A DNA stretch of 64,000 nt from Gaetbulibacter saemankumensis DSM 17032 (GTDB taxonomy: Bacteria > Bacteroidota > Bacteroidia > Flavobacteriales > Flavobacteriaceae), in NCBI RefSeq assembly GCF_000425645.1, contig NZ_AUDV01000008.1, forward strand, positions 1 through 64,000, read 5' to 3'. The position numbers and the translations under genes are program-made. A model generated the notes under the pieces. It saw nothing but the letters and a program-made list of their open reading frames with translations, searched no databases and was not told the origin of the DNA. Below, in pieces: positions 39,069 to 47,654 of the stretch (position 1 is the first letter of the stretch; each line of letters starts with the position of its first letter).

Positions 39069-40490
39069 ATGAAATTATATGGTTTTGGCCTTTTCCTGTT
39101 GTTATTGGTTTTTGGTTGTAAGTTTGACAATAATCAGGTTAATGATAATTATGCTTACTTGGGTGGTGAAATTATAAACCCAAATGACAACGTTGTGATA
39201 CTTTCTCAAGCCGGACAAGTTATAGATACCATTACTCTAGATTATAGAAATAGATTTCTCCATAAAATTGAAAATTTAAATGCCGGCTTGTACACTTTTC
39301 TTCATGGAGGTGAAATTCAAATGGTATTTTTAGAACCTAAAGACAGTTTATTGTTTAGGCTAAATACTTTAGAATTTGATGAATCACTAGTTTTTACTGG
39401 TATTGGTGACAATAAAAATAATTATCTTATAAGAGAGTTTTTAGAAAACGAAACTCAAGAAAAGAAAATTTTCAAATATTGCCAATTAGATCCAGACCAG
39501 TATGAAAATGAAATAGACTCTATAAAATCTTTAAAAATTAAGCGCTTTAATAATTTCAAAAATCGTTATGAGGTTAGTGCCCTTTTTGAAGATTTAGCCT
39601 TAGCAAATATTAATTACAACTATTATTCCAGCAAAGAAGTGTACCCATTTGTCCATTATGGATATAACAAAGCGGAAATTTTAAACTCTTTGCCTAAAGA
39701 TTTCTATAATTACAGAAAAGAAGTAAATTATAATGACACCCTACTTAAGGATTACCATTATTATAATTCATTTTTACGCTACAGCCTTAATAATTTAGCA
39801 CTACAAGAGCATATCGATCATCATGAAGACACGGTTTTTAACAGACGTTCATTATGCTTCAATATTGACCTAATGAAGTTGACAGATAGTTTAGTAAGTA
39901 ACGTGAACATTAAGAATGAACTCTTGCATCATTTTGCCTTGAATTATTTATCTAAAAGCCCAAATACAGAAGCTAATAGCGCAATTTTAAATACCTATTT
40001 AATACTTTCTTCCAATGAAAAGGGTAAAGAAATGATGAAAAACTTCACATCTTCTTTAAATGCTTTAGAAGTTGGTGCACCTTTTCCAGATTTAGAAGTT
40101 GTTAATTACAATAATGAGACCATTGCATTGAACAGTTTGTTCAATAAACCTACCGTTATCTGTTTCTGGTCTGATGTTTTCTTCGAACACTTCAAAAAAA
40201 GTCATTATTTACTTAAAGATTTAAAATCCAAATACCCAGAAGTTAACTTTTTATCTATTAATATAGATAATTACGGTATTGATAAAGCTAAAAAATCGTT
40301 ACGTGCAAATGGATTTCCTACTACCGATGAATACCAATTCCGAAGACCTACCAAAGCTTACGAGACACTAGCTATTCGACCAATGACTAAAGCCTTTATT
40401 GTAGACAAAAACAATAAAATTGCCAATAATCATACCAACATCTTTTCTTCAAACTTTGAACAACAATTATTAGGTGTTTTAAATAGGTAA
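39069..40490 (+). CDS. TlpA/AhpC-type thioredoxin-fold lipoprotein lacking the CXXC cysteines
   Basis: The start at ATG 39069 gives a lipoprotein signal with the lipobox LVFGC; a longer frame from TTG 39039 overlaps the promoter. The mature 456-residue protein has an N-terminal DUF4369-like beta domain (AYLGGEIINPNDNVVIL), a long middle region and a C-terminal thioredoxin-like domain (VGAPFPDLEVVNYNNETIAL, FLSINIDNYGIDKAKKSL, RPMTKAFIVDKNNKI). Where TlpA has WCxxC it reads FWSDVFFEH (Phe371 and His374), so it cannot act as a dithiol oxidoreductase. It is likely an envelope lipoprotein of unknown, non-redox function. Confidence 0.82.
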   Translation: MKLYGFGLFLLLLVFGCKFDNNQVNDNYAYLGGEIINPNDNVVILSQAGQVIDTITLDYRNRFLHKIENLNAGLYTFLHGGEIQMVFLEPKDSLLFRLNTLEFDESLVFTGIGDNKNNYLIREFLENETQEKKIFKYCQLDPDQYENEIDSIKSLKIKRFNNFKNRYEVSALFEDLALANINYNYYSSKEVYPFVHYGYNKAEILNSLPKDFYNYRKEVNYNDTLLKDYHYYNSFLRYSLNNLALQEHIDHHEDTVFNRRSLCFNIDLMKLTDSLVSNVNIKNELLHHFALNYLSKSPNTEANSAILNTYLILSSNEKGKEMMKNFTSSLNALEVGAPFPDLEVVNYNNETIALNSLFNKPTVICFWSDVFFEHFKKSHYLLKDLKSKYPEVNFLSINIDNYGIDKAKKSLRANGFPTTDEYQFRRPTKAYETLAIRPMTKAFIVDKNNKIANNHTNIFSSNFEQQLLGVLNR

Positions 40491-40494
40491 CCCT

Positions 40495-41298
40495 TTAAAG
40501 TTTGTAATGATTCATTAAAAGTTTTTCGTAAACCTTATCCGGCAATATACTTTTTAATATTACAGAGAATTTTTGCATAAACTCCCCTACTTTATAATGA
40601 ATTTTAGGTTTGTCGGTCTGAATTACCTTTAAAACGGCTTTAGCCATCATTAATGGATCACTACCTGAATCTACGTGCTCATTCATTAAATTTAAAGTAT
40701 CTCCATAAGGCTTTTTATATGGAGAATTTTCAAGTAAAGGTGCATGGTATCTTCCTGCCGCTATATTTGTTGCAAAGTCACCTGGCGCAATATTAGTCAT
40801 GTGAATATTAAAGTCCTTCAATTCCATTCTAAATGCCTCTGTTAATAACTCTAAAGCGCCTTTACTAGCACTATAAATACCACGATAAGGCAAACCCATA
40901 TAACCAGCTATTGAAGTAATGTTAATGATAAGTCCAGAGTGCTGATTCCGCATCTGTGGTAAACATTCTTTTATTACATTTATGGGTCCAAAAAAATTAG
41001 TATCAAAATTAGCCTTAATTTCAGCTTCCGGAATTTCTTCTATAGGTCCGGTGATACCAGCACCCGCATTATTAATAAGGACATCTAGACGTCCTTCCAC
41101 ACTAATAATATAGCTTACCGTTTGCTGAATAGTTTGTGTATTTTTAACATCCAACTCTAAAATAGGAAATTTACTCTTACCGTATTTTTCAGGATTCCTA
41201 CTGGTTCCATAAACTTTAAATCCATTATCTGTTAGGTATTCCCCAACCGATTTTCCAATACCAGAAGATCCACCAGTAATTAAAACTACTTTAGACAT
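40495..41298 (-). CDS. Short-chain dehydrogenase/reductase (SDR) family oxidoreductase
   Basis: The 267-residue classical SDR has the nucleotide-binding motif TGGSSGIGKS, NNAGAG, the catalytic Ser in NITSIAGYMG and the YSASK (YxxxK) pair in YRGIYSASKGALE. The cofactor is probably NADPH, judging from the TSRNPEK basic residues after beta 2. I start at ATG 41298: a longer frame to 41376 runs into the SRP RNA gene and adds no conserved residues. The substrate is not predictable. The stop lies 4 bases from the convergent lipoprotein gene. Confidence 0.9.
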   Translation of the reverse strand: MSKVVLITGGSSGIGKSVGEYLTDNGFKVYGTSRNPEKYGKSKFPILELDVKNTQTIQQTVSYIISVEGRLDVLINNAGAGITGPIEEIPEAEIKANFDTNFFGPINVIKECLPQMRNQHSGLIINITSIAGYMGLPYRGIYSASKGALELLTEAFRMELKDFNIHMTNIAPGDFATNIAAGRYHAPLLENSPYKKPYGDTLNLMNEHVDSGSDPLMMAKAVLKVIQTDKPKIHYKVGEFMQKFSVILKSILPDKVYEKLLMNHYKL

Positions 41299-41365
41299 AT
41301 TTTGTGTTATTTTTAAGGCTGTAAAGGTACTATTGTAAATGCTTTTTAGGAAAGAAAAGTGCATA

Positions 41366-41467
41366 AAAAAAGGCAAGCTACCTACATCACACCGCTACGA
41401 CCATTTACCTTTGCTGCGTTCCCGCCCTGGAGGATTCAACAGGAGCTGGTTGTGTAGGACTTGCCGG
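41366..41467 (-). ncRNA. ffs: Signal recognition particle RNA, small bacterial type (4.5S-like)
   Basis: On the minus strand the ~100-base sequence folds into one long hairpin: its ends GGCAAGTCCTACA and TGTAGGTAGCTTGCC are complementary. The apical part contains CCAGGGCGGGAACGCAGC and then AAAGG, which matches the conserved SRP domain IV core (GGAA tetraloop, AGCAG internal loop) that binds Ffh. A T7 run at the 3' end acts as terminator, and a textbook promoter lies just upstream. The RNA directs ribosomes making membrane and exported proteins to FtsY. The exact ends are estimated. Confidence 0.92.
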
Positions 41468-41470
41468 GTG

Positions 41471-41500
41471 CAAATATACAACCTTTTAAAAGTTTTACAA
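41471..41500 (-). promoter_or_regulatory. ffs promoter
   Basis: On the minus strand TTG (41498-41500), a 19-base spacer and TATATTTG (41471-41478) match the Bacteroidota consensus exactly. Transcription would start a few bases downstream, where the RNA's paired 5' end begins. Confidence 0.8.
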
Positions 41501-41555
41501 TGATTTTTTTCTCTGATTTTTAATAAATATCTTGCCTAAAATTAATCACCAAATC

Positions 41556-42590
41556 ATGAATACAATTAAGTGCTTCACTATCATATTTTTATCCATTTTA
41601 ATTTCCGGATGTGGATCAAGTAACGGACAAAAAAAGAATGACTTTTCTATAAAAACCAACACTGACAAGGGCAACATTTCTAACAATAGTGTTCTAAATT
41701 TAAGTTTGATTAACAAAAAAGAACACGAAATAGATTCAATAGTTTATTCTATATACGGAAGAAAAATTGGTGCAAACACAAAACTTTCTGATTTTAAATT
41801 AGGAAAACATGCTATTGAAGCAACAGTATATTTTAACGAAACTAAAGAAGTGTGTACGACTTCCATTACCATACTCCATAGCGAAAGCCCTAAAGTATAC
41901 ACTTACAAAATAATTAATGAATATCCTCACGATATTACATCTTATACTCAGGGATTAGAATTTCATAATGGAGACCTATATGAAAGCACAGGACAATACA
42001 AATTTTCTAAGTTAAGAAAAGTCGATTTCAAAACCGGCAACGTATTAAAAAACAAAGATTTACCTAATGAATATTTTGGTGAAGGTATAACTATTTTAAA
42101 CAACAAAATTTACCAATTAACCTGGAGAGAAAACATCGGATTTATTTACGATATTAATTCTTTTGAAAAAACCAGCAGCTTTAAATACAACGAAAGTAAA
42201 GAAGGCTGGGGTTTGTGTAACAATGGATCAACAATATATAAAAGTGACGGTACAGAAAACATTTGGTTACTAAATCCTGAAACTTTAACCGAAGAGGATC
42301 ATATTCAGGTCTACACTAATAAAGGAAAAATAATAGGCATAAATGAAATGGAATGGGTTAATGGTGTTATTTACTCCAACAGATATCAAAAAGATGGTGT
42401 AGCTATCATAAATCCTGAAAATGGTGCTGTAATTGGTGTTATTGATTTTTCACCTTTAAAAAGATTAGTAAAACAACACGAAGGATTAGATGTTCTTAAT
42501 GGTATAGCGTACAATACAGAAACCAAAACTTTATTTGTTACAGGTAAACATTGGGACAAACTTTTCGAAGTAGAAATTATCGAAAAATAA
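41556..42590 (+). CDS. Glutaminyl-peptide cyclotransferase (glutamine cyclotransferase family)
   Basis: The enzyme family cyclises N-terminal glutamine to pyroglutamate. I take ATG 41556 as start because it places a lipobox (LISGC) at residue ~17; a TTG at 41532 is in frame but adds residues before the signal. The 344-residue lipoprotein has a linker/Ig-like segment and then a beta-propeller of the plant/bacterial QC type: HDITSYTQGLEFHNGDLYES, YFGEGITILNNKIYQLTW, NGSTIYKSDGTENI, VNGVIYSNRYQKDG and HEGLDVLNGIAYN. Cleavage places the enzyme in the envelope, where T9SS-exported proteins, often starting with Gln after signal cleavage, may be substrates; that link is known from other Bacteroidota and inferred here. 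Confidence 0.9.
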   Translation: MNTIKCFTIIFLSILISGCGSSNGQKKNDFSIKTNTDKGNISNNSVLNLSLINKKEHEIDSIVYSIYGRKIGANTKLSDFKLGKHAIEATVYFNETKEVCTTSITILHSESPKVYTYKIINEYPHDITSYTQGLEFHNGDLYESTGQYKFSKLRKVDFKTGNVLKNKDLPNEYFGEGITILNNKIYQLTWRENIGFIYDINSFEKTSSFKYNESKEGWGLCNNGSTIYKSDGTENIWLLNPETLTEEDHIQVYTNKGKIIGINEMEWVNGVIYSNRYQKDGVAIINPENGAVIGVIDFSPLKRLVKQHEGLDVLNGIAYNTETKTLFVTGKHWDKLFEVEIIEK

Positions 42591-42610
42591 GACTATCTCT
42601 TTATTTTTGA

Positions 42611-42967
42611 TTAATTAATCAATGTATCCTTCGGATTTATTCTAAAACATTGTTCACTGCCTAAATACGAAGGATCACCATGTTTTTCAGACCAAAAACC
42701 ATCCAAAAGATCTTTAGATAAGCATTTATATACAACGACACCTTTAAATATTTTGTTGTCAGCCCCCTTATATCTAAAATTAATCACTAAGATATTATTT
42801 TTAAAAAAACCGGTTCCTGATTGTTGGTGATTACCTATAGACCATCTTGCAATAATCCTATCATTTAGATCTAAGTCAATTTGAAGCAAACCTTCATAAC
42901 TAGTTTCTTCATAATCCTGATTGGTTCCAACAACATTGTATTTCCCTACTAACTCTCTAACTTCCAT
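42611..42967 (-). CDS. Hypothetical protein, downstream of mnmE
   Basis: I do not recognise this 118-residue protein. It lacks a signal peptide and is beta-rich, with repeated strand patterns (LQIDLDLNDRIIARWSIG, GFFKNNILVINFRYKG, IFKGVVVYKCLS, DGFWSEKHGDPSYLGSEQC) that suggest a small barrel. The gene follows mnmE by 25 bases on the same strand and probably shares its transcript. Its stop codon lies inside a 16-bp perfect palindrome (42607-42622) that also follows the convergent cyclotransferase gene. Confidence 0.7.
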   Translation of the reverse strand: MEVRELVGKYNVVGTNQDYEETSYEGLLQIDLDLNDRIIARWSIGNHQQSGTGFFKNNILVINFRYKGADNKIFKGVVVYKCLSKDLLDGFWSEKHGDPSYLGSEQCFRINPKDTLIN

Positions 42968-42992
42968 ACTTTAAAATTATCAAAAGTAGTTA

Positions 42993-44390
42993 TTACTTTC
43001 CGATACAGAAATTAGCAAAAATATTTCCTAGTAAATCGTCGTTAGTTATTTCACCTGTTATTTCACCAAAATAATACAACGCCTGGCGAATATCTATCGC
43101 TAATAAATCCCCAGACAACCCTATCTCTAACCCATGCCTAACTTTATCTATTTCATCTAACGCTTTAAGCAATGAATCGTAATGCCTTGTGTTTGTTACT
43201 ATTGTGTCATTGTTACGAAGTGCGCCTGTATTAACAAAACTTAGTAATTTATCTTTTAACTCTTCCACTCCAAATCCTGTTTTAGCTGATAATAAATGAA
43301 GATCTGAAAACTGAGTCATTATAGTTTTAACCTCAAAATCTGAAAGTTTATCAATTTTATTAGCAATTATTATAATCGGCTTTTGAGGATATTTATTTTT
43401 GATTTTTTCTATTTCAATCTTGAAGGATTTAATAAAACTTTCTTCTTTTAGGTTAGTACTATCAGCTAAGAAAACCACCACTTGCGCCTGCTCTATTTTC
43501 TCAAAGGTCTTTTTAATACCAATACTCTCAACAACATCTTTTGTTTCGCGAATTCCGGCGGTATCGATAAATCGGAATCCTATACCTCCAATCGAAATTT
43601 CATCCTCTATAGTATCTCTTGTTGTACCTGCAATTTCAGAAACAATAGCACGCTCTTCATTTAATAACGCATTTAACAAGGTAGATTTACCAACATTAGG
43701 CTCACCAACGATGGCTACGGGAATTCCATTTTTAATCACATTACCAACAGCAAAAGAATCTATTAAACGCTTTAACACAAAACTGATGCGCTCAATGAGG
43801 TCTTTAAACTTTGTTCTATCAGCAAATTCAACATCTTCTTCAGCAAAATCAAGTTCCAACTCAATTAACGAGGCAAAGTTCATTAATTCTTCACGAAGTT
43901 TGGCTATTTCAGATGAAAAACCTCCACGCATTTGCTGCATTGCTATTTGATGAGAGGCTTCATTATCACTAGCAATCAAATCCGCCACAGCTTCTGCCTG
44001 ACTTAAATCTAATTTACCATTAAGAAATGCACGCAATGTGAATTCTCCTGCCGATGCCATTCTACAACCTTTCCGAAGAAATAACTGAATAATTTCTTGT
44101 TGTATATAATTTGATCCATGACAAGATACCTCAACAACATCTTCGCCCGTATAAGAATTAGGATTTTTAAAAACTGACACCAAAACCTCATCTATGGTTT
44201 TAACCCCATCAATAATATGACCTAAGTGAATGGTATGTGTCTTCTGTCCTGACAAGGATTTATTGTCTCTTACTGATTTAAAACAGGAATCTGCTATGGT
44301 AATTGCCTCTCTACCAGACAAACGAATAACAGCTATAGCTCCTGCCCCAGAAGGAGTCGCTAATGCTACAATGGTATCTTGATTAATCAT
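42993..44390 (-). CDS. mnmE: tRNA modification GTPase MnmE
   Basis: MnmE works with MnmG to modify the wobble uridine (U34) of several tRNAs. The 465-residue protein has the formyl-THF-binding N-terminal domain (DTIVALATPSGAGAIAVIRLSG), G1 GEPNVGKST, G3 DTAGIRET, G4 NKID and the C-terminal CIGK. These ends agree exactly with the family, which makes the start codon at 44390 secure. A -7 box ends only 4 bases before that ATG, so the mRNA may be leaderless. Confidence 0.98.
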   Translation of the reverse strand: MINQDTIVALATPSGAGAIAVIRLSGREAITIADSCFKSVRDNKSLSGQKTHTIHLGHIIDGVKTIDEVLVSVFKNPNSYTGEDVVEVSCHGSNYIQQEIIQLFLRKGCRMASAGEFTLRAFLNGKLDLSQAEAVADLIASDNEASHQIAMQQMRGGFSSEIAKLREELMNFASLIELELDFAEEDVEFADRTKFKDLIERISFVLKRLIDSFAVGNVIKNGIPVAIVGEPNVGKSTLLNALLNEERAIVSEIAGTTRDTIEDEISIGGIGFRFIDTAGIRETKDVVESIGIKKTFEKIEQAQVVVFLADSTNLKEESFIKSFKIEIEKIKNKYPQKPIIIIANKIDKLSDFEVKTIMTQFSDLHLLSAKTGFGVEELKDKLLSFVNTGALRNNDTIVTNTRHYDSLLKALDEIDKVRHGLEIGLSGDLLAIDIRQALYYFGEITGEITNDDLLGNIFANFCIGK

Positions 44391-44394
44391 GCTG

Positions 44395-44402
44395 CAAAAA
44401 TA
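44395..44402 (-). promoter_or_regulatory. mnmE -7 box, predicted leaderless start
   Basis: The minus strand reads TATTTTTG, then GCAGC-type spacing to ATG at 44390: four bases between box and codon. With the usual 5-8 bases from box to transcription start, the transcript would begin at or next to the A of ATG. Confidence 0.55.
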
Positions 44403-44541
44403 GCAAATAGTTAGTGTTTCTTTACTGCTAATTCAAAATTCGAAAAATTACTTTCCCAAGTATGCTTCTTAATTAGTTCTTAAAATACATAAATTCTTAC
44501 TAATTAACTTTTCATTATCAATTAAAACTCAATTTGTAAGT

Positions 44542-44549
44542 TATTTTTG
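44542..44549 (+). promoter_or_regulatory. -7 box of the STAS/SEC14-like pseudogene
   Basis: TATTTTTG lies 17 bases before the ATG at 44567 and matches the -7 consensus, so the broken gene may still be transcribed. Confidence 0.45.
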
Positions 44550-44566
44550 CTGTTTTAATTTTAGTT

Positions 44567-44998
44567 ATGCCCTTATTTAACATCCCTCAATTTAACGACA
44601 TTATAAGCTATGAAATTATAAAGTTAGGTCATCTGTTCCTGTTTGAAGATTTTGTTATTGCCGAATATAAAGAAGGGGTCACCTTTACTTTCTAAGGTTT
44701 TCAGGATGGCATAAAAATTATTAAAGATTTTTACGGTAAAAAGAATTTTGGCTACATAAGCAATCGAAAAAACTCTTATTCAATAAACTGTACTGATGGT
44801 CAAAGCATATCAGATACTTTCCCAAATTTAATTAGTTGCGCTACGGTAACTTATACTTTTCAAGCCCGCAGTGCTGTTGAAATAGAGAAACTGTTTTTTA
44901 ATTTCAATTATAAAAATTTCAGTAACCTTGAAGATGCAGTAATTTGGAGTAAAACGGCAATAAAAATCAACAAATTAAAGACGGTAAATCCCATCTGA
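44567..44998 (+). pseudogene. Small STAS/SEC14-like protein gene broken by one in-frame TAA
   Basis: A 144-codon frame from ATG 44567 to TGA 44996-44998 is interrupted only by TAA at 44693-44695 (codon 43). The first part reads FLFEDFVIAEYKEGVTFTF and resumes in the same frame with GFQDGIKIIKDFYGKKNFGY, then ISNRKNSYSIN and a VTYTFQARSAVEIEKLFF segment. The (F/Y)EDF-IAE-EGV start, the ISNR-NSYS motif and the final helix after KLFF match a small flavobacterial family of STAS/SEC14-like cytoplasmic proteins of unknown role. Its 3' end overlaps the convergent cvfB stop by 24 bases. A second start downstream of the stop is not convincing. A sequencing error remains possible. Confidence 0.78.
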
Positions 44999-45805
44999 TT
45001 TAATTACTATTTTTTTCTGCTTATAAAGATTCCCAACTGCTTTTTTAAAGTTCTTTTTACTCATCTGTAACATTTCCTTTATATCCTCAGGATTAGATTT
45101 ATCGGTTAAATTTAAATAACCACTATTATCATCTAGTTCCTTTAATATACGTTCGGCGTTAGGTTCTATATTTCTATAACCAATTTGCCCCAAAGAAATA
45201 TCAAGTTTATTACCTGGTCGTATCTTTTTAACAATCCCCTTGAGCTTATCACCTACACTTAAATCAGTAAATATTTGATCATTATAAATTAAACCCGTGT
45301 GCTTTTTATTTACAATCACATTCATACCAATATCTGATGGATGCGACACAATAATATCTACCTCATCAAACTGACTTACCGTTAGTTCTTTATTACTTAA
45401 AAAGTGATTAGTTTTACTAGAAGCAGCTAATCGTCCTGTTTTCTCATCTAAGTAACAATATACCAGATACCAGCCTTTAGGTTTCATTTTAAAGGCTTGT
45501 TCTTTAAATGGACAAAATAATTCCTTTACCAATCCCCAGTCTAGAAATGCACCAAATTCAGTCACTTCATTACATCGCAATAATGCAAAATCGTTTAACT
45601 GGATAAAAGGCATATCGGTAGTCGCCACAGGACGTTCTTCATTATCTAAGTAAACAAATACATCTATCTTGTCCCAAATCTTAAACGTTTCAGGAACGTA
45701 CCTATTTGGTAATAGTACTTCATTATCCTCTTCATCTATCAAATAAACTCCGTGATCGGTCTCACGTAGTATTTCTAATGTATTTACTCGTCCTATGTTT
45801 ATCAT
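44975..45805 (-). CDS. CvfB-type S1-domain RNA-binding protein
   Basis: This 276-residue cytoplasmic protein resembles CvfB (Staphylococcus aureus): several S1-like OB domains (FALLRCNEVTEFGAFLDWG, VGDKLKGIVKKIRPGNKLDI) followed by a winged-helix-like end (EDIKEMLQMSKKNFKKAVGN, LYKQKKIVIKSDGIYRL). Members bind RNA and affect expression of virulence or cell-surface genes; the target is unknown here. The start MINIGRVNTLEIL is typical, and the -7 box ends 4 bases before it. menD lies 37 bases upstream on the same strand. Confidence 0.88.
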   Translation of the reverse strand: MINIGRVNTLEILRETDHGVYLIDEEDNEVLLPNRYVPETFKIWDKIDVFVYLDNEERPVATTDMPFIQLNDFALLRCNEVTEFGAFLDWGLVKELFCPFKEQAFKMKPKGWYLVYCYLDEKTGRLAASSKTNHFLSNKELTVSQFDEVDIIVSHPSDIGMNVIVNKKHTGLIYNDQIFTDLSVGDKLKGIVKKIRPGNKLDISLGQIGYRNIEPNAERILKELDDNSGYLNLTDKSNPEDIKEMLQMSKKNFKKAVGNLYKQKKIVIKSDGIYRL

Positions 45806-45809
45806 GCAG

Positions 45810-45817
45810 CAAAAGTA
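45810..45817 (-). promoter_or_regulatory. cvfB-like gene -7 box, predicted leaderless start
   Basis: The minus strand reads TACTTTTG and then GCTGC before the ATG at 45805, again with four bases between box and codon, as at mnmE. Confidence 0.55.
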
Positions 45818-45842
45818 CTAATATTTAGCAAGATTTTTCGAT

Positions 45843-47603
45843 TTACTTTAAATACTCAAAGTAATTCAATAAGACCTCATCATTTACTTCATTAGGTGTG
45901 AATATTTCCAATAATTTAGGCTGCTCACTTTCAGTATAAAAAGCTTTTAAAGCAGTTTCTAATCCCGATGTGGTCGAAGCCGATTTATAGCCAATATTAT
46001 ACATAGCACATAAATGTTTAGCCGTTAGGTTATGAGTGGTTTCGAAAAACGTGGTAAAATTATCCGTGTTTTTACGACCAGGCAAAATTCTAAAAATACC
46101 TCCTCCTGAATTATTCACTACAATAATTCTAAAGTTATTAGGAATGTAATTATTCCACAACGCATTGCTGTCATATAAAAAACTTAAATCTCCTGTAATA
46201 AATACGGTTGGTTTTTTAGCTCCTACAGCGCACCCAATAGCTGTAGAAGTGCTTCCATCAATGCCACTTGTGCCACGGTTACAATAAACATCAAGCGTTT
46301 TATTTATAGTAAATAACTGCGTATATCTAATGGCCGAACTATTCCCTACTTGAAGTATGTAATTATTTGGAATAGCTTTTAAAACCATGTCAAAAACTTT
46401 AAAATCACAAAATGGTATGTCATTTAAATACTGATTGTGTTTTTTAAGACGTCTTTGTTTTACAGCTCCCCAGAACGGTCCATATTGACTTTTTACATAA
46501 TGAGTAATTTTTGGTAGAAACGTTTCAAAAAATTCGTTCGGTGTCGATTCAATATGATTACTTAAACAGAAAAAAGTATCATTCGCTTCTTTTTTGTCGA
46601 TATGCCAATGATGCTTAGGTTGATATTTACGTAATAAGGCTTTTATTTTTTTCGAAACAATTAGACCTCCAAAGGTTAGAAGAATATCTGGCTGTAATGC
46701 TTTCTTTTCATCTTCAGAAAGCGGAGCAATGATTTGATCGATACTTGGTAAAAAGCTCTGATTATATAGGTTTGATGTCGTTTCGGTAAAAACAATAACA
46801 CTATCATCATTCGCTAATTCGTCAAGCCATTGTTTTTCTATTTCGTTAGGACCATTAACCCCTACCAAAACCATTTTTTTGGAAGCCGCATTCCATTCTT
46901 CTAAACATTCCTGAATAGTATAATTCTCAAGTTGTTTATTCTTTGAAACTACCGCTGTGGCTTTTGGGGAAATCGATAATTTATCTACTACTTCGTACAA
47001 AGGCTCATCAAAAGGTATATTTATATGAACTGGCCCCTTCTTTAAAATCGAAAAGTTTATAGCAGTATTAATAGCTTCCTCATTAAAACTTTGAATATCC
47101 TTCTGAAGTCCTAAAAAACGTTCTAACTTATCTTCAATATTCTTGATCATGGGTAAGTCTTCATTCCCAGGAATGTTCTTTTCATCTTTTATGTCAAGCT
47201 TTAAGTTTGCTGAATATAAAATATGATTTTCAAAAACGTTTTTCTGGTTTATGGTTTGTCCATCACCAATACCTACTAAATGTTTAGGGCGATCGGCCGA
47301 CAAAACAACTAAAGGTATATGACTGTAATAAGCTTCTGAAATTGCCGGATAATAATTTAACAAAGCACTTCCTGAAGTACATACCACAGCCGTTGGCTTT
47401 TGTATTTGCTGGGCAATTCCCATAGCAAAAAATGCGGCACAACGCTCATCTACTATACTGTAACATTTAAAAAAAGAATCGTTTGTAAACCCAATTGTTA
47501 GAGGAGCATTTCGGCTTCCTGGAGAGATAACGATATGTTTAATACCTTTAACTTTGCACAATTCCACCACGGTTTGAGCCAGTGGTATTTTTGAATAAAT
47601 CAT
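45843..47603 (-). CDS. menD: MenD: 2-succinyl-5-enolpyruvyl-6-hydroxy-3-cyclohexene-1-carboxylate synthase
   Basis: MenD joins isochorismate and 2-oxoglutarate with thiamine diphosphate in menaquinone synthesis. The 586-residue protein has the N-terminal pyrimidine-binding part (ISPGSRNAPLTIGF, VVCTSGSALLNYYPAISEA, SADRP) and the C-terminal cofactor motif GDLSFLYDSNALW with RGTSGIDGSTSTAIG before it. Length is normal. It lies downstream of menF and the MenI-like thioesterase on the same strand, 51 bases after menF. A -7 box (47623-47630) may give it its own transcript too. Confidence 0.97.
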   Translation of the reverse strand: MIYSKIPLAQTVVELCKVKGIKHIVISPGSRNAPLTIGFTNDSFFKCYSIVDERCAAFFAMGIAQQIQKPTAVVCTSGSALLNYYPAISEAYYSHIPLVVLSADRPKHLVGIGDGQTINQKNVFENHILYSANLKLDIKDEKNIPGNEDLPMIKNIEDKLERFLGLQKDIQSFNEEAINTAINFSILKKGPVHINIPFDEPLYEVVDKLSISPKATAVVSKNKQLENYTIQECLEEWNAASKKMVLVGVNGPNEIEKQWLDELANDDSVIVFTETTSNLYNQSFLPSIDQIIAPLSEDEKKALQPDILLTFGGLIVSKKIKALLRKYQPKHHWHIDKKEANDTFFCLSNHIESTPNEFFETFLPKITHYVKSQYGPFWGAVKQRRLKKHNQYLNDIPFCDFKVFDMVLKAIPNNYILQVGNSSAIRYTQLFTINKTLDVYCNRGTSGIDGSTSTAIGCAVGAKKPTVFITGDLSFLYDSNALWNNYIPNNFRIIVVNNSGGGIFRILPGRKNTDNFTTFFETTHNLTAKHLCAMYNIGYKSASTTSGLETALKAFYTESEQPKLLEIFTPNEVNDEVLLNYFEYLK

Positions 47604-47622
47604 ATACTACATAATATAAATA

Positions 47623-47630
47623 CAAAAGTA
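47623..47630 (-). promoter_or_regulatory. Internal promoter -7 box before menD
   Basis: The minus strand reads TACTTTTG 19 bases upstream of the menD start, in the 51-base gap after menF. It would allow transcription of menD separately from menF. Confidence 0.45.
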
Positions 47631-47654
47631 ACGATAGCTCTTAAAATTCCCTAA

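Noticed and set aside
41299-41376. 26-residue N-terminal extension of the SDR gene
   Set aside because: It runs into the SRP RNA gene and lacks conserved residues; SDR motifs begin right after ATG 41298.
42607-42622. Perfect 16-bp AT-rich palindrome at the end of two convergent genes
   Set aside because: It lacks a GC stem and a clear T tract, so it is not a strong terminator; it may be chance in AT-rich DNA.
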